Shown piece by piece: positions 42,965 to 54,200 of a stretch of DNA of 64,000 bases (positions are counted from its first letter, which is position 1; each line of letters opens with the position of its first letter). The notes under the pieces are model-generated. The model saw only the letters and a list, made by a program, of their open reading frames with translations. It made no database searches and was not told where the DNA came from. Both the position numbers and the translations under genes were made by a program. Where the stretch lies: the NCBI RefSeq assembly GCF_902635505.1, contig NC_045427.1:519149665-519213664 (forward strand), read 5' to 3'. This DNA comes from Sarcophilus harrisii (lineage: Eukaryota > Chordata > Mammalia > Dasyuromorphia > Dasyuridae).

Positions 42965-43238
42965 TGAAGGAAATATAGTTTAGGAAAAAGAGGTCAAGAC
43001 TTGGAGTCAGAAGAGCTGGGCTCACATTTTGATTCTGGCAGTTAACAATGGGGTAATAACAGTTAAGTGATTGTTTCTTCGTCTAAAACAGAACTATAGG
43101 AGAATCTAGGTGGCACAGTGAATAGAGCAGTGGACTTGAAGTCAGGAGGAGCCGAGTTCAAATCCAATCTCAGATAATTACTAGCTGTATGATCCTGGGA
43201 AGTCACTTAAGCCTAATTGCTCCAAAATAAAATAAAAT
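42965..43238 (+). repeat. MIR followed by short-form SINE
   Basis: 42985-43095 MIR (CTTGGAGTCAGAAGAGCTGG). 43099-43238 SINE (AATCTAGGTGGCACAGTGAA, GAGTTCAAATCCAATCTCAG). Confidence 0.75.
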
Positions 43239-43370
43239 GAAGCAACTGGTACTATTCTTGCTATCTCTACTATAGGCTTGTTTGGTAAAATCACGTTGTA
43301 AACTTTAAAGCTCTATTAAAAAGTTGGAAAGAAAAACAAAACAAACAAACCAAAAAGTAAAATGAGTTCT

Positions 43371-43391
43371 TTATTATTATTATTATTATTT
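43371..43391. repeat. (TTA)n microsatellite
   Basis: Seven TTA units. Confidence 0.9.
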
Positions 43392-44483
43392 AGAGGGTTC
43401 ATCAATCCATCCTGCACCAAGAAAAAGGGTGGGCTTTTTCAAGAAAAAAGGCTGATCTAAAAAAGTCTCACTGGGTAGATCCACAAAGACCACATCCATG
43501 ATGAGATTAGTATTGTCACTCATTCCAGAGAAGAGCCGGGTTTACCAGATCCACAAGAACTATAGAGAGCTTGTTATTTCTCAGGAGTACCACCAGTATT
43601 GGGCAAGGACCTAACTGCCAGGTGAGCTGGGGATTATTAGTATGTGCTTCTTAAAATTGAACAAGATCAGGCAAGTAGCCAGCAACACCCCTGGTGGCTA
43701 AATCGGAAAACAGGAAATTGTGCCAGAATCCCCCCACAAATCTGGCCTGACCCACACTCTTTAAGGTTCCCTTGCACAGAGGGCTTTCTAGGGCAGAGTG
43801 GGCAGAGGACTGCTCCCTCCTTCACCATCATCCGGGGGTTTGAGCCTTCCTCCTAGACTCCACTGCTGACTCAGGGGCATTTACCCAGCTCAGCATTCCT
43901 GGGGCAGCTACAGAGGGAATCAGTAGATTGTTCGCTTTTGTTGGAGGCTTAAGTTGCCAATTTGGCTCACTGACCAGAGGCTTCTGCCACGGGGGATGTG
44001 GGCCCAGGTCACAGTCCGGCACAAGCAGCAAGGTGACCGTTGGGTGGCCAGCTGCTCTCCTCCCTGCCTGTTGCTCAGCAAGGGTCCTTCACGAAGGACA
44101 TGCCCAAGTAAGCTGGCTCCAAGGAAGTTCTGGGCAGCCTGAGCTGGCGCCAGTTTCTCGGAGGGATTCCGAAATGAGGTATGGAAGAATCCCCATGTCA
44201 TTGAGGATGGGGGACACCATTATGGGTGTGTTTGTTCAGGGTGCCCGTCCACATGAAGAGATCCAGCTTATATTCTCTCTTGCACTGTTACAACTTACAT
44301 GTTGCTTTGGAAGCTTTCTTAAAATTCTCCATGTCTGTCCTGTTTTATTCTATCAGACTAGGAAGTCCCCAAATTTAAAAACACCCCATCCTCCACAGAT
44401 TATGAGATTCCCAGTGAGAAAGCCACCATGTCTCTTATCACACTAGTGCCTAAGGGCAGAGACTTGGTCTTTCCTGAAGATTA
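43392..44483. other. No gene recognised; long unassigned block
   Basis: About 1.1 kb without a recognised repeat. The longest open frame in the window (43928-44446, 172 codons, +) lies here, but overlapping frames are open on both strands and none shows a domain. 43640-44230 is GC-richer than its surroundings. AGATCCACAAAGACC (43474) and AGATCCACAAGAACT (43548) recur. Could be conserved noncoding DNA or a decayed element I do not know. Confidence 0.3.
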
Positions 44484-44604
44484 AATATATATATATATTA
44501 TATATATATATATTATATATATATAATTGCTTTTTGCCTTATATAACAGTGATTACTGAGAAAGAAAGAAAGGAAAGAAAGAAAAGAAAGGAAAGAAGGA
44601 AAAA
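44484..44604. repeat. (TA)n and (GAAA)n simple repeats
   Basis: TA-type run 44484-44527; GAAA/GGAAA run 44560-44604. Confidence 0.9.
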
Positions 44605-44701
44605 TCATCCTTATTAAAAAAAAAATCACAGTTTAATTCCAGTTGTGGGGGAGAGGAGAGGTATTTTTTATTATCTATTCTCTGCAAAAATCATTGGTTT
44701 T

Positions 44702-44843
44702 GAGAGCAGCTAGGTTGCACAATGGGTAGAGCACCAGCCCTGAAGTCAGAAAGACCTGAGTTTATATCTGATCTCAGACATTTAATATTTCCTAGCTATG
44801 CAATCCTGGGCAAGTCACTTAACCCCAATTGCCTCAGGAAAAA
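44702..44843 (+). mobile_element. Short-form tRNA-derived SINE with perfect 16-bp TSD
   Basis: GAGAGCAGCTAGGTTGCACA, AGCACCAGCCCTGAAGTCAG, AATCCTGGGCAAGTCACTTA, ACCCCAATTGCCTCAGG and an A tail. Flanked by AAAAATCATTGGTTTT at 44686-44701 and 44844-44859. The perfect duplication marks it as one of the youngest insertions here. Confidence 0.93.
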
Positions 44844-44949
44844 AAAAATCATTGGTTTTCAATTTACTCAAAATTTGACCTTTTGTGAGGTGATCTTTTT
44901 ATTTACTTGTTATAATCATTAAACCCAACCCTAAATCATTAAATTTTTT

Positions 44950-46312
44950 TTTGTTTCTATTTATTTCATTCTGTATCAATTCATACAAATCTTCCCAAGT
45001 TTCTCTGAATTCCTTATATTTGTAATTTGTATATTTTCCATTATATTCATATAAGTAGGTTTTTTCCAACAATCTCCTAATCGATAGACAATGTTGTTTC
45101 TAGTTCTTTACCACTACAAAGAATACTACAATTGCTTTGTATATATTGAACCTTTGTTGTTATTTTTGGCTTCCTTGGGGTTATGTCCAGTAGTGGGATT
45201 GCTGGGTTAAAGGATACTGACAATTTCATTTATTTTCTTGCCTATCTCCAAATTTATATTTAGAACAGTTGAACCAATTTACAACTCCGCCAACTTGTAT
45301 GTTTTCCCATAGCTCCTCAAACATCAACTCTTCTTGTATTTTGTCATCTTTGTCCATTTATACTGTTAGCTGAAACTTTGTTTTCATTTACATTTTTCCT
45401 GCTCTTAGTGATTTCAAGTCTGTCATAAAATAGCCATTTATAATTCTTTGGATATTTGTTTGTTTATATCCTTTGACTACTTATTCTTTGGAGTCTTGTT
45501 GTATATGTCCTTTAATTTTCTCTATGTCTTGAATAGCAAACAATTATGAGTGACATTTGCTCCAAATGTTTTTCTCACTTAATAATTTCACTTCTATCTT
45601 CATTGATTTTTTTTTATGCAAAAGATTCTTTTTTTTTTTTTTTTAATAGCCTTTTATTTACAGGATATATACATGGGTAACTTTACAGCATTAACAATTG
45701 CCAAACCTCTTGTTCCAATTTTTCACCTCTTACCCCCCCCCTCCCCTAAATGGCAGGATGACCAGTAGATGTTAAATATATTAAAATATAACTTAGATAC
45801 ATAATAAGTATACATGACCAAAACATTATTTTGCTGTACAAAAAGAATCAGACTCTGAATTATTGTACAATTAGCTTGTGAAGGAAATCAAAAATGCAGG
45901 TGTGCATAAATATAGGGATTGGGAATTCAATGTAATGGTTTTTAGTCATCTCCCAGAGTTCTTTTTCTGGGTATAGCTAGTTCAGTTCATTACTGCTCCA
46001 TTAGAAATGATTTGGTTGATCTCGTTATGCAAAAGATTCTTAATTGTATGTAAATGAAATTGTTTATTTTGTCCTTTTGGATTTTTCACTCCCTTGTTCC
46101 AGCAAGAAGTCTCCTTGTTAAAGTTACTTTCTCCCATTCTCTGTTTTATGATATAATGTTTTATGTTCAGGTTAAACATCTATTTTGATAGGATTGTTGC
46201 ATATGGAGTAAGATATTGGTCTGAACCTAATTTCTGCTACACTGTTATAGTTTTCCCAGAAATAATCATCGAAGAGAGAGTCCATCACTTAGTAACTTGT
46301 GTGCTTGCATTT
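44950..46312 (-). repeat. Old LINE-1 ORF2 copy, split by a younger LINE-1
   Basis: TTCATACAAATCTTCCCAAG, ATGTCCAGTAGTGGGATTGC, CATAGCTCCTCAAACATCAA and CACTTAATAATTTCACTTCT run to 45630. TTAATTGTATGTAAATGAAA, TATTGGTCTGAACCTAATTT and TAGTTTTCCCAGAAATAATC continue from 46040. The order is that of antisense LINE-1 ORF2. Confidence 0.75.
45631..46024 (-). mobile_element. LINE-1 type B with 17-bp TSD
   Basis: A T run, TAGCCTTTTATTTACAGGAT, CAATTGCCAAACCTCTTGTT, GTAATGGTTTTTAGTCATCT and AAATGATTTGGTTGATCTCG. Flanked by TTATGCAAAAGATTCTT at 45614-45630 and 46025-46041, identical. Confidence 0.93.
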
Positions 46313-46327
46313 ATCAAATTGTTGACT

Positions 46328-46535
46328 AGGGCAGCGGGTTGGTGCATTGTACAGCCACAGGCTTGAAGGCAAGAAGAGATCTAAGTTCAAATATTAGCTG
46401 TATGACCTAAAGCAAGTCATTTAATTCTACTTGCTTTAGTTTTCTCATTTATCAAATGAATTGGAGAAGGAAATGGCAAACCTCTCCTCTGGGCAAGGAA
46501 AGTCTCCAAATGGCACCAGGACTCAACAAAAGCTA
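46328..46535 (+). repeat. tRNA-derived SINE, long form
   Basis: GCAGCGGGTTGGTGCATTGT, TGAATTGGAGAAGGAAATGG and AAGTCTCCAAATGGCACCAG; decayed. Confidence 0.75.
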
Positions 46536-47391
46536 TTTTTGATCATTTCTCTTTCTTGCTTTGTTTTTCTAGATTTCCTTTTTTGGGTTTTTCCCCCTCC
46601 AATATCAAATCATTTGGACGCTCCACATAACTTTTCTAAAGCCCTGGTTTCAATGCTTAACACCATAAGGAATTTCTTTCTTGTCTCCGTGACTAGTCAC
46701 AGAAGCACAAACACCTGTCATCTTGGTCTGTCCTCAAAACAGTTACTCACACCTATAACCACTTCTCCAGTTTAACACACCACATTTAGCCATTCTTAAA
46801 TAGAGACATAGCTTAGGGGGAGTGGAATAAACATGAGATTTAAAAACAGTTCCTTTGTATATATTAAAAATATATACATATATATATATAACAAGTTCCT
46901 TTGTCTAACTCTCGGGAACTCTGATATTTGACTTCAACATTCTAAACCTCAGCTCTAAATGAAGATAATACCTCAACTAACTACATCCCAAGCTTGCTAA
47001 GAGGATCACATGAGACAGTGAATGCAGACTATTTTGTAAACCATGAATGAATGAAAAGATCTTATACCAGAAACTGCTAAATTCTAAGGATATAAATATA
47101 AGCAAGAGAAATTCAACATGTACAGAGAAATAAATGGCTGAGGGGGAGGATTTTGGATAGGGAAGTCAGAGAGAAAAGTGATGTGATAAATGCCCTATTA
47201 TATCTCTGTTCTTCTCTATATATACTGAGCTATTATTATTGATATCTCTCTATGCCTTCCCATAACTGTGAAGTCCAAAACTGGTTCTGGATTCAGAGCT
47301 GACAATAGACCCAGCTGTACTTTACTAGCCTCTAAGCAGAATATGGAGCTTCTGTAGGTTTTTCCCCAGATATCTGGAGAAGGGCTGGCCA
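46536..47391 (+). other. LCTL 5' flank and probable promoter region
   Basis: The stretch between the last upstream SINE and LCTL exon 1 shows little repeat content: a short TA run (46866-46890) and otherwise unassigned sequence. It is AT-rich and has no CpG island. A TATATATAC string at 47217-47225, about 170 bp before the expected start, is the only TATA-like box close by. An ACAAT SOX-type core lies near 47305. Promoter function is inference only; the true transcription start is unknown. Confidence 0.3.
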
Positions 47392-47518
47392 GTGGACATC
47401 ACGAAGACAACCGCCTTCTTTAGCCTCTGCTACCAGTTGCTGCTAGTTCCTGGACTCTGGGCAGACAGAGTGTTTCCCCGGGATGATGCTTCTTTTTACT
47501 ATGGGACTTTCCCCCCTG
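47392..47518 (+). CDS. LCTL: LCTL exon 1 (leader and mature N-terminus)
   Basis: Reads (V/M)[34 protein letters not shown] plus the first base of a Gly codon. ASFYYGTFP is the conserved LCTL N-terminus. The donor is CCTG|gtaagat. The reading frame is open back to a TAG at 47326-47328 but holds no ATG, so the start may be the GTG at 47392, a non-AUG codon, or an ATG in an unseen upstream exon. An out-of-frame ATG at 47343 opens a four-codon upstream ORF ending TAG at 47357. Confidence 0.85.
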
Positions 47519-48224
47519 GTAAGATGTTCCCTTGTCTTTTGTGGCTCAGAACATATTCTATTCATGAACAGTGATGTACTGGGATCAGCTCTCAGTGACT
47601 CAGGAGAGCCAGTTACTAAATAGTTCAGGGTCAACTTTTTACACCTCAGAAATCAGCAAACACAACAATTCAGGAATTGATTTATTGTTTTGTTGATTGT
47701 CTGGAGTAAGAAAGTGATGCAGAAAATGTTAATAATGCAGCTTCAATGTTAAACATATATAGTCTGCCTCTGGGGTCAGCCATCCCTGAAATAAGCTGTC
47801 CACCCATCCCTGCTCATCCTGGCAAGGGCAGATCCTCAGAAGGTAATTGGGGGGGGTGGTGCCGGCTTTGAGGAATTAGCAGGGATCTAACCCTACCTTC
47901 TTTAGAGGAGGGATTCAGCTTAGAGATGCTGTTTGTAGGCTTCTCGTGGGGTGTCGGAAGCTCAGCCTACCAGACAGAGGGGGCCTGGGACCAAGATGGG
48001 AAAGGCCCGAGCATCTGGGACACCTTTACTCATCACCAACGGGGACGAATTTTCATGAACCAGACTGCTGACTCATCTTGTGAAAGCTACTACAAAATAC
48101 AAGTGAGTATAGGGTTTTGCTGACTCTCTGATCCCCAAAGAGAACACATGGAAGGGAGGGATAGGGAAAACAAAATAGCTACAGTAGAAAGAAAACTGGA
48201 CTTTCAGTTAGATGACCTGAATTT

Positions 48225-48255
<31 letters not shown>

Positions 48256-51200
48256 ATTTTTTATTTAATAGCCTTTTATTTACAGGTTATATGCATGGGT
48301 AACTTTACAGCATTAACAATTGCCAAACCTCTTGTTCCAATTTTTCACCTCTTACCCCCCACCCCCTCCCCCAGATGGCAGGATGACCAGTAGATGTTAA
48401 ATACATTAAAATATAAATTAGATACACAATAAGTATACATGACCAAAACGTTATTTTGCTGTACAAAAAGAATCAGACTCTGAAATATTGTACAATTAGC
48501 TTGTGAAGGAAATCAAAAATGCAGGTGGGCATAAATATAGGGATTGGGAATTCAGTGTAATGGTTTTTAGTCATCTCCCAGAGTTCTTTCTCTGGGCATA
48601 GCTGGTTCAGTTCATTATTGCTCCATTGGAAATGATTTGGTTGATCTCATTGCTGAGGATGGCCAGGTCCACCAGAACTGGTAAGTATTGTTGTTGAAAT
48701 ATATAATGATCTCCTGGTCCTGCTCATTTCACTCATCATCAGTTCGTGTAAGGATGACCTGAATTTGAATGTTGATTTTTCCACTTTGTAGGTATATGAT
48801 CTTGGGCAAATTAGTCTCTCAGCATTAATTTTCTCATCCAGAGCCTCGAGGAACCAGTTCCAACCCCAGACACATATGGTTGTGTGGTCTCCTTTCCAAA
48901 CAAACACATAAAAAAATCCAAATCTGTGAGTGTAGAGTAATCCTGGGAATCAAAATGAATGAGTTCTAGTACTTGTTTCAATTCTAACTAAGCTTGGATT
49001 AGTCACAACTTCTCAGAGAACAGAAACAAAAAAAAGTTAGAAGAGATATCGTAGGTTCCTTCTAGCTCTGACATTCCATGTTATAAATATCTTCTTTTTT
49101 ATAGGGAAAAAACTGTGGGAAGTAAGGGACTGCTTTAAAAAAAAAAAACCATTATCTATCATTCGGAAGATTTAGAACCAAACCCCAAGACTTCTAAATA
49201 TTAGCCTTTACATTTTTTATAAGCCAAGGAATAATTTTTTTTTTTGGGGGGGGGCTTGATTTCTTTCTGCTATGCTTTATAGTTGACACTATAATGTCTT
49301 TCTCAATCCCCCATCCCTTCTTCTTACAGGAAGATATCAAGTTACTGAAAGAGTTGAATGTAAGTCACTATCGATTTTCTATATCCTGGCCTCGGTTGAT
49401 ACCCACAGGGGTCAAAGGTAAGTGGGTCAGAACATTCCCCAATGAAACTATGTCCTCATTAGGCTATAATTTCTGAAAAGGTGACAAGGACATATAGTCA
49501 AAGTGCTCGTTTAACATCCACCTTTATTTGCTCATTCAGATGCAATCGAGGAGACTATTAGTGAAGTTCTGTGCTTTGATTGACAAGCAGCTTCAACATT
49601 AATGATTGCTAAGTGTCATTTAGTTTCTTTTGTGGCTCAGGCTACAAATAAATGGAGTCTTTAATAAAAATGGTAAACACCCCAAAGCTCCAAAGAAGGA
49701 TCTCTTATAGGAGGCAAGAAATTTAGGGAAGGCTAGGTGCAACATTTTCAGAGAGACCAGTCTGTTTTGGAACTCGGCTATCCATGATTGGAGTAGAAGG
49801 ATGAGGAAGAGATCAATTACTTTGTCTAACATCTGTAGAAAATGTTTAACAATTCATTCTGTCAAAGAAAATACCGTACTGAGTTTTACCAAACACGTCT
49901 GCCAAAAAATTTTTTTATTTAGTTTATTATTAACCTAATATCAAAACATTTCTTTCTAGTTTAAAGAAAGATTTCCAAACTGGCAGAGTTCTCCCATGTC
50001 CACAGACATGTTTCAGATGATTTGAGATAACATTTATGAGAATTTTGAATGAGGAAAAGATCATAATATGTTAAAAAAATAATTTTAGTTCAAATTCCAA
50101 AACAATAAAAACTACTCAGTTCCTACCTGGACTTCTCCCTTTAAGGTTAAAAAGGATTTCTTTCCAATACTCCACATTTTTCCTTTCTGAATGGAGGAAT
50201 GGACCTTGGTTCAGGAAATGAAAAAAGGACTACTCTAAGATACTGCTGGCCCTTCACTTTTTGAAGCAAGTCAGTGACATCAGGGGTGATGTCTTCACTT
50301 GCTATTGAATTAAGTGAGGCAGAGTGGTGCAATCCTCAGCCTCACTTTGAAGGCTTGAAGTCCCAGTGACAGGACAAAAAAAATCAGAATGATTGGGCAG
50401 CCAGGGTGGGTTGACCTTGTCGTCTTCAGTGCTGACCAAGCTCTAAGCAGACCTGCACAGCACTTTCATGCCTGTCGGAACGTCTTCACATTCCCCTAAC
50501 TCACCAACAGGTTGGAGGCCCGTTGGTTTAGGAAAGGCAATGAACCTGACTAGGTTACTAGTATTTTAGGATTCTACCCTTAATTCATTTTCTTAAAAAA
50601 TGTTTTTTGTTCTTAACCTAACCCACCTTCAAACAGGGAAGTTTGGAGAGGAAAGTATGATATTTTCATATTTTCATCTTTTTTCCCCTAAACTTAGAAA
50701 ACCTTTAATAAGAAAGGAGATTTTGAATAGAGGCAGCAGAGTGGTACAGGCTATATAAAGCCTCTGAACTGGAATCAGGAAGACCTGAGTTCATTTTGGG
50801 TCCCAGATGCTAGTTGATTGGCCAAGTTCTTTAATTAACTCTATATGTCACAAGTCAATTCAATAAACAATGGTTGCAGTGCCAGACTTTGTGCTAATCA
50901 CGTTGGACACAGAGAAATGGTAAAGGCAGTCACTGGACTCAAGGAGCTAGGAGTCAAATGGAGAATACTATCTAAACAATCCTGCAAATAACTACTGGGT
51001 AAATTGGAGATAAATCCACTCTGCAGGTTGGTTTGAGGATAAAATGAAATAATGATGGTAAAGGGCCATGCAGACTTTACATGCTAAATAAATGCTGGCT
51101 ATTATCGTGCACTTCCCCAATTCATTCATGAATTTATCTATTCAATGAACAATTATTAATGACCTTTTATGCACAATAGCCTTGAACTTTGGGAATGCAA

Positions 51201-54200
51201 AAATGAAAAACACTTCCTGCTCTCAAAGAGCTTGTTCAACGGTAAACAGATAAGTAAATAAAAGATCATCTGAGAAAGGGGAGGCTACCCATTCGGAGGG
51301 TGAGCCTAGAGATGAGCCTTCAAGTGAGCATCTGATTAGGAGGAAGTATCTTGCTGGGTTGGGAAGCCATGCAGCGAGGTGAGGGATATGGTACAGCTGG
51401 GTGGGGTCGGAGTGCTGCTCCTACAGGCAGGAAGGCATGAGTTCTAATTGAATCTCAGGTATTTACCAAGTGGCTTAGCTTCTTTTTACCTCAGTTTCCT
51501 CATCTGAAAAATGAGTTGGAGAAGAAAACGGCAAAACATTCTAGTATCTCTGCCAAGAAAACCCCAAATGAAGAGTTAGACATGACTGAAATGAATTAGT
51601 TTCAACCAGGAATCAAATGAGATAATGATTGTAAAGATCTTAGCACAGTACATGGCACCTAGTATGCACTATATAAATGCTGATAGCTATTATTGTTCTT
51701 ATTATTACTTACATGGAATGGCTTGTTTGCAGAACTGCGAGTAGATCGATTTCACTAGATCACACTGTTCAAAAATATGCCGTAAATTTGGAAAGATAGA
51801 CAAGACCCAGAAAGTAAAGGATTTTAAGAATAGGTAGGAGGAGTTTATATTTTATCCCCAAGCAAGAGGAGGGAGCCACTAGAGATTTTAAAGCAGGATC
51901 TTCCCCCTCTTAGACCTTATGCAGGAAGAAGACAGGAAGCTTTAGCTCTCAATCCCACCAATAACATGATAACTTTTCTCTTTCTAACAGCAGACCATGT
52001 GAACAGCAAAGGCATCAAGTTCTACAGTGATTTCATTAACACTCTTTTGGAAAATAACATCACACCCATTGTGACCCTCTACCACTGGGATCTTCCACAG
52101 GTCCAGGGGATGATAGGGGAGGGGGTGTAGAGTCAGGACCTAAATGGACAAGGAGGCAAAGGAAATGTCCATTTTCCTCATGGATGGTGGGTTGAAAGAG
52201 ATCTTTGTGCTAATGTTTGGCCCAGGGATGTTAGAAGATGAGAAAATGATAGCTATAGTTATGTACATATGTGTATACATATTATTTGTGTGTGTGTAAG
52301 TATGAGTATAAAAGATGTCCCAAAAGTCTTAAGTCCTGGTTTTTTTATTATTGTTATTTATTTTCTATTATTAAAATTTTAAAACGATACCAAGACTTTG
52401 GGGATACCCTGAATATAAATATATTTTTGTTGCATGTGTCAATGAGACGTATCAGATATGGGCCCTTGACCTGATTAATTTGATCTTTCAACTCCCAGAC
52501 TTTTCTCTAAAACTAAATTAGAGAGTAAAGTTGTCCATTTGCTTTGGGTAGAGAGACTTTCTATTTAAGAATTCCCTACATAGATAAAATTATGGGTTCT
52601 GATTTAAAATAAATACATGTATGTTTGTATATGTGTATACAGATAGTTATATAGTAGAAAGGTAATGCTAATTTAAATTGCTTTGGGAATAATGTCAACA
52701 AAAAAATTTTTAAGCACCTACTATGTGCCAGAGACTGTGTAAATGTTCAGGATACAAAAAAGGCAAAAAACCCTATCCCCTTCCTTCAAAGAACTTAAAG
52801 TCTAATGGGGAGACAACATGCAAACAAGATAAACAGGAAAAAATGGAAATATGATGTAGGATTTTTTTTTCATAATTATAACTTTTTATTGATAGAGCCT
52901 ATGCCTGGGTAATTTTTTACAACATTATCCCTTGCACTCACTTCTGTTCCGACTTTTCCCCTCCCTCCCTCCACCCCCTCCCCCAGATGGCAAGCAGTCC
53001 TATACATGTTAAATATGTCACAGTATATATGATGTAGGATTAAAAAAATTTTTTACTTTGTAGGAGTTTATATCTTTCAAGCCATTTCAAACAAAATGGG
53101 TTGAAGAATGGGGTTTTTTTTTGTCTTCACATATTGTAACGCTGTTATGTTATTAACTAGCTACCTTATTAACTGTATTAGTTTATTGTTTGCTAGTTTT
53201 TTCTAGTTTATTAATTTTTCAGTTTCCTCATTTATAAATTGACATCACAGAATGCTGTAACCAAATGGACCTCTAGGAATGAACTAGATGAGTGTTCACA
53301 ATCTTTTCAAATTTGAAGGCCATTTTAAAAATAATTTTTTTTCAATTAATATGTCTTTATTTTCTCTCCTCCTTCTCTTTCCAAAACCATTTTTTAAAAA
53401 AGAAAGAAAACCCTTATAACAAATGTGAATAGTTAAGCAAAATCAATTCCCATATTAGCTATGTCCAAAAATGTATATGAGACCCTATTTAAATGTCAAA
53501 AAAAAAAAATCCTTTACATGACCTTGGCTAAAAAATTGACTCAGATTGAATGTAAATAGCAATCATTTCTGCTTTGACCAAAAAACCTAAAGGGCTTGCC
53601 CTCCCAGATTTAATCAATTAATTAATTAATTAGGATTGGGTTTTTTAGTTGGGGGGGAGAGGAGGTTGGTCTAGGTGAAAAAGGAGATTCTTGCCTCAAT
53701 TGCTACCTATCTTTAATCACTAAATGGATGTGACCTCAGTGAAACTGAGAGCTCTTGAAGAGTTTAACTTAAAAAAAGCCACGGTCTCCTATTATACCCA
53801 GAGCCATCTCCAGGCTATAACTGGCCACTGGACCCAGATGGCTTTGGAGGGGAAAGTGAGGCAGGTGACCTTGCCCAGCCTCCCTCTTTTAAATCCAATT
53901 CACTTGCAAGTCATCCTAAAACCATGCTAGTGAAAAACCTCCCCAAATTTAGCCAGTTCCCATCCTTGAACAAAAGGCACTGTTCTTAGACCTGGCTTTT
54001 AAATCTTTCCTGTTCAGTAAACATCATCATTGCTAGCAAGCCACTGGCTTATTAGTACTTAATAATAGGGGCACCCCTGTACCATGGAAAGGCGTTGGAG
54101 TAAAACTTTGAGTCTCCAATGGAGGACTAGTTCTTCACAGAAATAATAACCTCGATTTCTTTTCTCATCTCATTCTCCTCCCCTTTTATCCACCATATAG

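Noticed and set aside
43928-44446. 172-codon open frame on +
   Set aside because: Longest in the window, but overlapping frames are open on other strands, there is no recognised domain and no clear splice context.
47217-47225. TATATATAC as the LCTL TATA box
   Set aside because: Too far from the expected start, and AT-rich words are common here; kept only as a remark.
1-47390. Upstream gene such as SMAD6 expected from human synteny
   Set aside because: No MH1/MH2-like exon or other coding exon with splice sites was recognised; the flank reads as intergenic.
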